A stretch of DNA of 36,349 bases, taken from NCBI GenBank assembly GCA_025355005.1, contig JANXLV010000378.1, positions 1 to 36,349 on the forward strand, given 5' to 3'. This DNA comes from Myxococcales bacterium (lineage in GTDB: Bacteria; Myxococcota_A; Polyangia; Polyangiales; Polyangiaceae). Below the pieces are notes generated by a model that saw nothing but the letters and a program-made list of their open reading frames with translations, had not been told where the DNA came from and searched no databases. Shown piece after piece: positions 21,600 to 28,934 of this stretch. Within the stretch, counting starts at the first letter, position 1. The number at the start of each line of letters is the position of its first letter. Position numbers and translations under genes: made by a program.

Positions 21600-23483
21600 T
21601 CAGAGCGATTCCAGGAAACCGACCAGCGCTTTGCGCTCGTCCGGCGTGAGGGCGGTGGCCTCGCCCATCGCGATTGAGCGGTCGTCCAGCAGCGCGTCGA
21701 GCGATGCATAGCGGCCGTCGTGGAAGTACGTCCGCCTGCCGCCCAGCGCAAAGAGTCGTGGCGTGCGCACGTTGAGGTCCTTCGCGAGGAGGTGTGACGT
21801 GCTGTCGCCGTAGCCGCGCGCCGGGTCGTGACACTTGCTGCAGTCTGCCTTCTCGAAGGCCTTCTCGCCATCGCCGATTCGCTTCGTTCCGGTGCGGTGG
21901 AGGGAGCGCACGTACGTGAGGAGCGCGTCCATGTCCGGCTGCGGAAGACCCGCACCCGCGAGGTGGATTGCGATCGTGTCCTTCACGTGGCGCTCCAGCG
22001 TGGGGCTCTGCGAGTCCCAGCCGTACGGCCCCACATCGGGAAGATCGACCAGCGACATGGGGCGCCGCTTGCCGCGCGGCGTGCTCCACACGACGTCGTC
22101 ATCGTGACCATCAGGATGGCAGTGCGCGCAGGAGAATCCGAGCGTGGAGATGCGCGCGTCTGCCATGTGAAAGAGCTCACGGCCGTGCTTCCACGTTGGA
22201 TCGAGCGGTTTTTCCAGTGCAAGCGTGCGCTGGGTCCCTGCCGTGAGCTTGCCGTTTGCCCGCACGTGGCGCGTGAGTGTGCGCGCCTCGCTGGCCCACG
22301 CGATCACGTCTCCGGTCTTGTCGTCCAGGGCGATGCCTGCTGGCGCACCCTGAATGGGGACGGACTGCATCTCGTTCGTCGCCACCCATTCGGGGCCGAC
22401 CTTCACCAGTGCGTAGCGCGACAGATGTTGATCGCCCATGCATGCGATCACCACCTCCTTGTGTTCGCGGTCCACGACCATCGCGCGAGGCAGACTGCAC
22501 GCGCCCCGTCGCCGTCGGTCCCCGGCGTTGACGATCTTCTTGTCCGTCACCCGGACCAGATCGATACCGATGGACAGCGCGCGCACCGGTGCGGGCATCG
22601 AGTTGACCATGGGCTTCATGCCGAAGCCTGCGCCGCTGCCACCGCCGTAGCTGGAGCCGGAGCCGGTGGTGGTGGAGAGCGAGCCCAGGACGACCACGCG
22701 TCCGTCGAGCTCGCTGAGCGCAAAGTGCTGCGTCGCCTCGATGTCAGAGATGGTCATGCACTCGTCGGTCATCGCGCTGGTGCAGACGTCCGGCTCCGTG
22801 AGATCGATCGCGTCGAGCGTGCCGTCGGCCTTCACCACGCTGAGCGGGCCGCGGCTCGCATGACCGACGATCGCGTCGCCGCTCGGAAGCAGGAGTAACG
22901 AGCGGGGCTCGCGTGAGAGCAGCGTCGTCTTCGTGGGCTCACCCGATGCGAGCGAGAGCCTCTCAAGCGAGTGACCCAGCGCGGAGACCACGATGAGCTC
23001 GACGTCCGTGGCTCCGAGCGCGACCGGCTCCGCACGCGTCGCGACCGTGCGTGCGCTCTCGAACGTGCCCACACTGGTGGCGTGCGCCTGGAGCTCCACC
23101 ACCGAAGATGCGTCGCGCAGCGCCACGTAGAGCGATCCCGAGGCCAACGTGAGCGACGATGGAGCGCCCGGCACGGGTGTGCGACCGAGCACCTCGAGCG
23201 ACGCTGCGTCCACGGTCACCACGGCCTTGTCGTCCGCGTCCGCGAGGAAGAGCACCTCCCGAGAGCCCCACTGCGCGCGGGCGAGCGGTCCGGACGTCTT
23301 CGCGGCGGACGGCGTCAGCTGCGTGTGAGGAAAGGGCGGGGCATGAGGCGTGGCGATCCCTGCGTCCATGACCCCGACCACCGGCACCGCCTTCTCGGTG
23401 GGCGCGCTGTCGCGCTTGCAGCCCGCAAACGAAGCGGCGAGCGCGAAGAGGGAGATGCAGACAACGGTTCTCACGGAGAGCAT
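21600..23483 (-). CDS. diheme cytochrome c peroxidase/MauG-like lipoprotein with N-terminal beta-propeller
   Basis: A 627-aa lipoprotein (lipobox SFAGC). Residues about 60-420 are repeated beta strands of the YVTN/NHL propeller type (KAVVTVDAASLEVLGRTPVPG; SLYVALRDASSVVEL; RAMVVDREHKEVVIACMGDQHL). The C-terminal part has two heme-binding motifs: CAHCH (Cys452-His456) and CSKCH (Cys548-His552). The YFHDGRY and 'LFALGGRRTYF' stretches are typical of the MauG/CCP family, and the terminal MGEATALTPDERKALVGFLESL also fits. The protein probably acts in the periplasm or outer membrane as a redox enzyme or electron acceptor. GGGGAA is the Shine-Dalgarno site before ATG 23483. The fused propeller is less usual than the plain CCP layout. 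Confidence 0.9.
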   Translation of the reverse strand: MLSVRTVVCISLFALAASFAGCKRDSAPTEKAVPVVGVMDAGIATPHAPPFPHTQLTPSAAKTSGPLARAQWGSREVLFLADADDKAVVTVDAASLEVLGRTPVPGAPSSLTLASGSLYVALRDASSVVELQAHATSVGTFESARTVATRAEPVALGATDVELIVVSALGHSLERLSLASGEPTKTTLLSREPRSLLLLPSGDAIVGHASRGPLSVVKADGTLDAIDLTEPDVCTSAMTDECMTISDIEATQHFALSELDGRVVVLGSLSTTTGSGSSYGGGSGAGFGMKPMVNSMPAPVRALSIGIDLVRVTDKKIVNAGDRRRRGACSLPRAMVVDREHKEVVIACMGDQHLSRYALVKVGPEWVATNEMQSVPIQGAPAGIALDDKTGDVIAWASEARTLTRHVRANGKLTAGTQRTLALEKPLDPTWKHGRELFHMADARISTLGFSCAHCHPDGHDDDVVWSTPRGKRRPMSLVDLPDVGPYGWDSQSPTLERHVKDTIAIHLAGAGLPQPDMDALLTYVRSLHRTGTKRIGDGEKAFEKADCSKCHDPARGYGDSTSHLLAKDLNVRTPRLFALGGRRTYFHDGRYASLDALLDDRSIAMGEATALTPDERKALVGFLESL

Positions 23484-23560
23484 GTCGTTCCCCGATCAAA
23501 AGGTGTGACCGACCGTGTGAGGCGACCATCCATCTCGGGGTCAGTATAGGCCGGGAATCA

Positions 23561-24391
23561 GTGCTATATGCGCTGTGGAATGCTTCGCCAGCTGCGCCTT
23601 CTACGAGGGGTCTTCGTCGCGGTGAGCGCGCTCGCGTGGCGTCCTGCTCAGCCCTCGTGACGTTCAACGGACTGGCGAACGGGGTGGCCGCGGAAGGCGG
23701 CGCGGATGCGACGGGCCTCGTTGACGCCGGACCTGACGCTCCTCTTTCCGCGGAGGATGCTGCACCAGACGCCGCCTTCTTCGCGGACGATTTCGATCGC
23801 GCCGACGGTGGGCCGCTCGGGAATGGCTGGCTCATGAAGGCCCCGGACGCGTTCACGCTGTCTAGCGGCACCGTACTTCGTCTGACCACGACCACCGAGT
23901 ACACCGACAACATCGTGTACCGCCCCGGGGAGAACCTTGGCGACTTGAAGATCTCCGCGGAGGTGAACCTCATCGCGAACAGCGGTCCGTGCGCGCAGCT
24001 GCATGCGCGCGTGCAGAGCTCAGTGACGAAGTCCGACCAGCTGGACGACTACATCTTCTTCATCGAGTGCAGCCCCACGTCGATCGCGCTGCTGCGACAG
24101 CACGGCAACGGCGGCTCGTTCGTCAAGCTCTCGTCAACGAACATCCCTACCATCAAGGGGGGCGATCGCCTTCGGCTCACCTTCTCGGTCACCGGCGCCG
24201 ACAACGTCGCGCTCGTGGGAACGGCGGAGCGGGCAGGCCAGGATGGAATGTTCGTCATGCTCGGGATGACCAGCTTCCTGGACACGGACCCCACCCGCAT
24301 CCGCACTCCCGGAAGCTACGGGTTCAGCGCCGCATCGGACGACAAGACCGCCGCCTACAGCTACGACGTCTTTCGCCGCACGTCGCTCTGA
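23561..24391 (+). pseudogene. lectin-like lipoprotein, copy 5, signal peptide out of frame
   Basis: The body (residues about 40-276) is a ConA/LamG-like domain of the same type as copies 1-4: Asp/Ala linker, FFADDFDRADGGPLGNGW, VLRLTTTTEYTDNIVY, GDLKISAEVNLI and terminal YSYDVFRRTSL. Its own frame has no signal peptide: before it lies an Arg-rich stretch ending in ARVASCSALV. In the next frame ATG 23580 starts MLRQLRLLRGVFVAVSALA, a clear signal peptide. Removing two bases (or adding one) near 23636-23640 would join it to a lipobox-like ASCSALV. So the export signal is separated by a frameshift, real or from sequencing. As read, the protein would not be exported. It is divergent from the MauG-like gene. 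Confidence 0.72.
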
Positions 24392-24439
24392 CGCGTTCGG
24401 GACGGGTGAGAAACGCGATGGAGCGGACCGCGCGCGGGT

Positions 24440-24469
24440 CGCGCGTGTCACCGCGGAGAGACACGCGCG
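24440..24469. terminator. perfect 10-bp inverted repeat after lectin copy 5
   Basis: CGCGCGTGTC (24440-24449) and GACACGCGCG (24460-24469) are exact inverted copies with a 10-nt loop, 48 nt after the stop of copy 5. It forms a strong GC hairpin with no T-run. It could be an intrinsic-like terminator, an mRNA 3' stabiliser or an operator for the next gene. It stands in a 221-nt gap (24392-24612) that otherwise shows no gene. Confidence 0.45.
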
Positions 24470-24612
24470 GCGCGGGCAGCAGCGTCTGCAACACCAGTGA
24501 GCGCGTACTCGTCCATGTGATTTCTCCACTGCGCCCGCAAACACGCGAGGCGCACACGTAGGTGATTTCATTCAAGTTGCGCGCGTCCATTTTCGCGTCA
24601 GCTTTCCTCGAC

Positions 24613-25608
24613 ATGCGTATGCGCGTCGTTGTTGGTCGTGCAACGTTGGCCTGCTCTGCGCTGCTCGCGTGCGTGCTCTCCAGCACCGCCGCGCGGGCAG
24701 ACACCGCGAGCCACGAGCGAGCCGTCGCGCTCTTCGACGAGGGCGGCAAGCTGCTCGAGAGCGGCCACTGCGATACCGCCATTCCGAAGCTGCGCGAGAG
24801 CCTGGAGGCGGAGTCGTCGGTGGGCGCACGGCTGGCGCTGGCAGCGTGCTTCGAGGCGACGGATCCGCAGAACGCATGGCGCATCCTGAAGGAGGCCGCG
24901 AGCCTGGCGGCCACGAATCGCGATGACCGCGTCGTGGCCATCGAGGCGCGGGCATCCACGCTCGAGAAGACCTTGCCCACCTTCCGCGTGAGGGTGCCAA
25001 CCGCGCTCGTCGACGAGGCTCAATTCGAGCTTCGCGTCGACGGAAAGCCCGTGGACAAGTTCTACCTTCGCAGCGGCGTCTTCACTGCCGCGGCGGGGCC
25101 GCATCAACTGGAAGCAACGGCACCGATGCGCCACTGGTCGGCGACCGTCGTGGCGGACGTGAAGGCACCCGGACAGGCGCGCGTGGCGATGGAGCCCGAC
25201 GGCTGCCCGCCGCCGCGGTCGGACGCGATCGCCCCACCGAGCGAGCCCGTTGGGTCGTCGCGGCGCGCGCTGGGCCTGACCATTGGTGGCGTCGGTGTGG
25301 CGGGGCTCGCGACCGGCGCAGTCTTCGGCGTCCTCGCCTTGAACAAGAGGAACGACATCCAGGCCGCATGCGGAGGCAACATCGGAAGCTGCACGGCACC
25401 ATCAGGCTCACTCGATCTGGACAAGCAGTCGGAGCGGACCACGGCCACCGCCTCCACCGTCGCCTTCATCGGCGGCGCGCTCGCACTCGTGGGCGGAGGC
25501 GTCCTGTACTTCACTGCGCCTTCACCGACCAGCAGGACCGGCCAGCTCCGGATCGGGCCGCAGATCGGCCAGAAGGACGCCTCCGTCTCGGTGCTGGGAA
25601 CATGGTGA
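24613..25608 (+). CDS. TPR-like periplasmic/membrane protein, paralogue of the gene at 2873
   Basis: About 331 aa. A basic MRMRVVVGRATLAC start leads to a Sec signal peptide ending at ARA|DT. A TPR-like helical region follows (AVALFDEGGKLLESGHCDTA; KLRESLEAESSVGARLALAACFEA), then a PEGA-like beta region (AQFELRVDGKPVDKFYLRSG; GPHQLEATAPMRHWS). Two hydrophobic segments close it (LGLTIGGVGVAGLATGAVFG and STVAFIGGALALVGGGVLYF), with ALNKRNDIQAACGGN between them. The ALNKxxDIQ motif and overall layout match the protein at 2873-3886. ATG 24613 is chosen because the signal peptide begins there; an upstream in-frame codon adds about 17 residues. The lipoprotein gene overlaps its stop by 7 nt, which indicates translational coupling. 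Confidence 0.88.
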   Translation: MRMRVVVGRATLACSALLACVLSSTAARADTASHERAVALFDEGGKLLESGHCDTAIPKLRESLEAESSVGARLALAACFEATDPQNAWRILKEAASLAATNRDDRVVAIEARASTLEKTLPTFRVRVPTALVDEAQFELRVDGKPVDKFYLRSGVFTAAAGPHQLEATAPMRHWSATVVADVKAPGQARVAMEPDGCPPPRSDAIAPPSEPVGSSRRALGLTIGGVGVAGLATGAVFGVLALNKRNDIQAACGGNIGSCTAPSGSLDLDKQSERTTATASTVAFIGGALALVGGGVLYFTAPSPTSRTGQLRIGPQIGQKDASVSVLGTW

Positions 25609-26183
25609 GCCTTCTTCGCTCCACGGTCGGTGCGCTCGTCACCGCGCTCGCGCTCGGCGGCGTTGCCGTGCTTGCTGCATGCACGTCCATCGCCAACGTC
25701 GACCTCTCGTACACGGACGCCGGTGACGCCACGGACATCGGCAGCGAGGCGTCGACCGCCGCAGACGGTGGCCCATCCTCTGCCGCTGACGCGACGATCC
25801 TTCCGCAACAAGAGGACGCGCAGACGTCGACCGCCGTTGCATGTCAAGGGGCCGACGGCTCGTCGTGTGACCAGACGCAAGGGCTCGGCTGCTGCGTGCC
25901 CCCGGCGGGCGGGACGCCGTTCTGCTCCGACCTTCAGAACGCGCCGACCACGTGCGGCGGCGGCCTCTTCATGGCCTGCGAGAGGACAGACCAGACGAGT
26001 GAGAGCGAATGCTGCTGGAACGGGAACGGCCCCGGAGCATTCACCGCGTATGCAGCCTCGTGCGGTGCGCGCTCGCTTGCCTGCACCAGCAATCTCGATT
26101 GCCCGATCGGCACGCCATGCAACACGGTCCATTGCCGCGGCCTCGCGATCGGGGCGTGTGGCACCACGCCCCGGTGCCCTTGA
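25602..26183 (+). CDS. Cys-rich lipoprotein of unknown function
   Basis: A 193-aa protein with signal peptide MVSLLRSTVGALVTALALGG and lipobox LAAC. An Asp/Ala/Ser linker follows. The C-terminal 110 residues hold about 14 Cys (DGSSCDQTQGLGCCVPP, CSDL...TTCGGG, SECCWNGNG, ACTSNLDCPIGTPCNTVHC), a pattern of disulfide-rich secreted domains. I recognise no family. Its start overlaps the TPR/TM gene by 7 nt, and it converges with a Ser/Thr kinase whose stop is 38 nt away. In the first set (308-3886) the same order TPR/TM, lipoprotein, kinase is seen, but the lipoproteins are not similar. Confidence 0.82.
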   Translation: MVSLLRSTVGALVTALALGGVAVLAACTSIANVDLSYTDAGDATDIGSEASTAADGGPSSAADATILPQQEDAQTSTAVACQGADGSSCDQTQGLGCCVPPAGGTPFCSDLQNAPTTCGGGLFMACERTDQTSESECCWNGNGPGAFTAYAASCGARSLACTSNLDCPIGTPCNTVHCRGLAIGACGTTPRCP

Positions 26184-26212
26184 AGCGTCCCTGCAGCGTC
26201 CCTGAAGGCACC
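26173..26212. terminator. stem-loop at the convergent gene end
   Basis: GGTGCCCTT and AAGGCACC can pair with one bulged base, enclosing the stop codon of the lipoprotein gene and an 11-nt direct repeat (AGCGTCCCTG twice, 26184-26204). It lies between convergent genes. No T-run is present; termination is a guess. Confidence 0.3.
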
Positions 26213-26220
26213 GCAGCTAC

Positions 26221-27768
26221 TCAGAAGCGTTCGCAGTGGTCCTTGATCATCCGCTCGCCGCTCGGGCACAGCGGCTTGGCTGGAGCGGTTGGACGCGGCG
26301 GCGCTGCACCTTCGCTCACGCGCATCAGCTGCACCTCGATGCGTGGCTTGCTTCCATCAACCGTGACCGTGCGGCTCACGTAGGCATCGCGCGAGACAGT
26401 GACCTTGGCGGTCTCGCCCGGTGCGATCGAGATGTCCTTCGGTGCCATACCGACGTCGATGTCGTCGCGCCGAATGGTCGCATCCAGCGGGTTCGCGATG
26501 ATCGTGACGATCTTGAAGTCCACTGCTGGTCGATCGCCGCGCGGTGAGCTGCCGTTCGTCGCGATCGCGCTCGGCGATGGGGTTCTCTCGCTGGAGCCGG
26601 GAGGAGCGCGTGTCTCCTCAACGCGGGAGATCTCCTCGGTGCCGTGCAGGAGAGCGCGCATCGCGACGAGACCCGCGCCGGAGAGAGCCACGACGCCGAG
26701 CGCGATCCAAGCTGCACGCGGCAGTCCTCGCCGTGCTGGCGTCGCCCCGACCGCCGCGTACCCACCCGATCTGTCGGCCCACGAACCGCGCGAAGGCTGC
26801 GCACCGCGCGGTACACTGGGCGTGGCGGCGGGGATGATGCCCTGCGACGCAAGACCAAGCGCGCTCACGAGCTCCGTCATGGTCGCGAACCTACCGCGCG
26901 GATCCTTGGCCATGCACTTCTCGATGACGGCGTCGAGCGCAGGCGGAACGTCGGGCCGCAGCTGTCGCACTGGCGTTGGCGCCTTGTGCATGTGCTGGGA
27001 CAGGATGCCCATGAAGCTCTCCGCGTCGAACGGCACGTGTCCCACCGTCATCTCGTACATCATCACCCCGAGCGAGTAGATGTCCGTGCGACGATCGACC
27101 GTCTTGCCCTCTGCCTGCTCGGGCGACATGTAGTGGGGTGTTCCGAACACGCTGCCGGCCATGGTCAGCCGCTTGCTTTCTCCACTGACCTTGGCGATGC
27201 CGAAATCAAGCACCTTCACGAAGTCCGGGTGCTCGGCCCCGCGCTTCAACATGACGTTGTCTGGCTTGAGGTCGCGGTGCACGATGCCCGCCTGGTGGGC
27301 GGCATGCAGGCCGTTCGCGACCTCGCTCGCGATGCGCATGACGTCGTGTGCAGGAAGGCCGCGCCGCTCCATCATGCGCGCGGCCAGGCTCTCTCCCTCC
27401 AGGTACTCCATGACGAAGTACGGCGCGCCGTCAGGCAGTTGTCCGAAGTCCACCACATCCACGATGTGGGGATTTCCAATGCTGGACGCAGCGCGGGCCT
27501 CGTTCAGGAAACGCCGCACGAGGTCAGGTGCGCCGACCATCTCCACGCGCAGGATCTTGATCGCGAAGCGCTTGTCGATGACCTTGTGCCGCGCGGCGTA
27601 GACCACCCCCATGCCGCCCTGACCGATGCAGCGCTCGACGACGTAGCGGTCGTCGAGGGTCGAACCCACGTAGGGATCGCGGCTCGGGCTGCGCTTCAAG
27701 GGCTCCGCCAACGTGGGCGCGTCCTCGCTAGAAGGAAGGGTGGCTGGGTGCCGAGGGCGGGAATCCAT
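26221..27768 (-). CDS. transmembrane Ser/Thr protein kinase with PEGA-like domain
   Basis: About 515 aa. Kinase domain at about 40-305: Gly loop GQGGMGVVYAA, Lys71 in FAIKIL, HRDLKPDN (Asp166), DFGIAK (Asp188) and GTPHYMSPEQAEGK. A Pro/Ser/Arg linker precedes one membrane helix (AAWIALGVVALSGAGLVAM). The outer part has a PEGA-like domain (KIVTIIANPLDATIRRDDIDVG...ISIAPGETAKVTVS) and ends with the Cys motif CPSGERMIKDHCERF. Unlike the kinase at 308-2050, this one has a clear extracytoplasmic domain and could sense or bind a wall component. ATG 27768 gives MDSRPRHPATLPSSED; an earlier in-frame start exists at 27885. It converges with the lipoprotein/TPR pair and is divergent from the MAPEG gene. 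Confidence 0.93.
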   Translation of the reverse strand: MDSRPRHPATLPSSEDAPTLAEPLKRSPSRDPYVGSTLDDRYVVERCIGQGGMGVVYAARHKVIDKRFAIKILRVEMVGAPDLVRRFLNEARAASSIGNPHIVDVVDFGQLPDGAPYFVMEYLEGESLAARMMERRGLPAHDVMRIASEVANGLHAAHQAGIVHRDLKPDNVMLKRGAEHPDFVKVLDFGIAKVSGESKRLTMAGSVFGTPHYMSPEQAEGKTVDRRTDIYSLGVMMYEMTVGHVPFDAESFMGILSQHMHKAPTPVRQLRPDVPPALDAVIEKCMAKDPRGRFATMTELVSALGLASQGIIPAATPSVPRGAQPSRGSWADRSGGYAAVGATPARRGLPRAAWIALGVVALSGAGLVAMRALLHGTEEISRVEETRAPPGSSERTPSPSAIATNGSSPRGDRPAVDFKIVTIIANPLDATIRRDDIDVGMAPKDISIAPGETAKVTVSRDAYVSRTVTVDGSKPRIEVQLMRVSEGAAPPRPTAPAKPLCPSGERMIKDHCERF

Positions 27769-27863
27769 CCGGAGCTGACTCAGACGAAGGGTAGCACGAG
27801 CGCTCAGGCCAGGTATCCGGCGGTCTCGAGGCATGCGATGGTGTTCCCGAAGGGGACTGAACC

Positions 27864-28343
27864 ATGAGTCTTTTGAGCCAACCACTCGACGGAACGCACG
27901 CCGGCCTTGCGCCCGTGCTGCAGCTCTACGCGTTGTCGAGCGCGATCGTGATCCTGACGATGTACGGACTCGGCGTCCTCACAGCGAAGAAGCGCGCGGA
28001 GAAGAAGGTGGTGATCAACGCGGAGGACGTGAAGGTCAACTCCGGCGCCAAGGTAAGCGACGAGGAACACCCCGAGGTGCTGCGAGTGAAGCGCGCGCAC
28101 CTCAACGCGATGGAGAACGCTCTCCCGTTCTTCGTGATCGGCTTCCTGTACGCGCTGACGGAGCCGAGCGTACTCATGGCGAAGGTACTGTTCTTCACCT
28201 TCATCGGCGTGCGCCTCTTCCATGCGGCCTTCTACGTGAACGCGAAGCAGCCATTCCGCACGGCGTCGTTCGCGGTGGGCGCCGTGGTCAACCTGGTGAT
28301 GCTGGCGCAGGTGCTGCGGGACGTGATCCCCGCCCTCTTCTGA
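27864..28343 (+). CDS. MAPEG-family membrane protein
   Basis: A 159-aa integral membrane protein of the MAPEG (microsomal prostaglandin E synthase/glutathione transferase-like) superfamily. Four helices are predicted. The family signature RVKRAHLNAMENALPFF (about residues 76-92) contains the conserved Arg, His, Asn and Glu used in glutathione binding. The C-terminal helices hold GVRLFHAAFYV, as in mPGES-like members. An AGGGGA sequence lies 8 nt before ATG 27864. Its bacterial substrates are unknown. It converges with a lipoprotein gene 12 nt away and is divergent from the kinase. Loop residues between helices 1 and 2 (KKVVINAEDVKVNSGAKV) are longer than in the shortest family members. Confidence 0.93.
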   Translation: MSLLSQPLDGTHAGLAPVLQLYALSSAIVILTMYGLGVLTAKKRAEKKVVINAEDVKVNSGAKVSDEEHPEVLRVKRAHLNAMENALPFFVIGFLYALTEPSVLMAKVLFFTFIGVRLFHAAFYVNAKQPFRTASFAVGAVVNLVMLAQVLRDVIPALF

Positions 28344-28355
28344 GCGTGAGCGCAG

Positions 28356-28934
28356 TCACTCCACGTTCGTGATCCGGAACAGCTCCCGCTGCTCCTTCGC
28401 TGCGCCGCCTTCGGTGATCGCGAGCTTCACCGGCGGCCCGGGCATGGTGTTCGCAAACCAGAAGCGGCTCACCTTCGCACCCTCCGTCACCGTGTAGAGC
28501 TTGCATGGGTACGTGCCGGCGGGCACGGTGATCGACTCCTCCGTGACCGCGACGCGCGAGGCCGGAAATGCTGCGTGGTCGCGCAGCTCCTGCCACGTCG
28601 CGCTGCCGCGGACGGGCTCGCCGACCATGTGGCCCGTCGCGTCCAGCGTCACGTTCTCCACTTCCGCGCCGCCCTTGTTCACGCGGATGAACGTGAGCAC
28701 GCGGACCTCGCGCGGCTTGCCCGGTACCTCCACGTTCCATTCGTAGCGGCGGCCGGTGCGCGACGACTCCCGGATCTCGTCGGCGGTGTACGGCGTGCTG
28801 GCGGTGGCCTCTCCCGCTTGTGGTGTAGCGGGTGCCTTCTCGCTGGGACCGCACGCCGCGGCGGCGAGAAAGAGCGACAGCGCGAGGACCGGTGCCGCGA
28901 CCATGCGGCGATCACGGAGGGAGCGTCGAATCAT
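28356..28934 (-). CDS. lipoprotein of unknown function
   Basis: A 192-aa protein with a basic n-region (MIRRSLRDRRMVAAPVLALS) and lipobox AAAC. The mature protein is predicted beta-rich: YEWNVEVPGKPREVRVL, AEVENVTLDATGHMVGEP, TVPAGTYPCKLYTVTEGAKV. The 'TVPAGTYPCKLYTV' stretch resembles the strand pattern of DUF3108-like or YceI-like secreted proteins (compare 'VPAGTFxCxxY'), but I cannot assign it. Start ATG 28934 lies six bases after TACCTT. It overlaps the stop of the TPR lipoprotein gene upstream by 23 nt; ATG 28904 would avoid the overlap but shorten the signal peptide. No catalytic motif is visible. Confidence 0.82.
   Translation of the reverse strand: MIRRSLRDRRMVAAPVLALSLFLAAAACGPSEKAPATPQAGEATASTPYTADEIRESSRTGRRYEWNVEVPGKPREVRVLTFIRVNKGGAEVENVTLDATGHMVGEPVRGSATWQELRDHAAFPASRVAVTEESITVPAGTYPCKLYTVTEGAKVSRFWFANTMPGPPVKLAITEGGAAKEQRELFRITNVE

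Noticed and set aside
20011..23552. AGTATAGGCC shared by 20011-20020 and 23543-23552 near two lectin genes
   Set aside because: Ten bases in opposite orientation relative to the lectins and at different distances; a chance match cannot be excluded.
26184..26204. Attachment-site-like direct repeat
   Set aside because: A short imperfect tandem duplication with no integrase, tRNA or mobile-element signature nearby.
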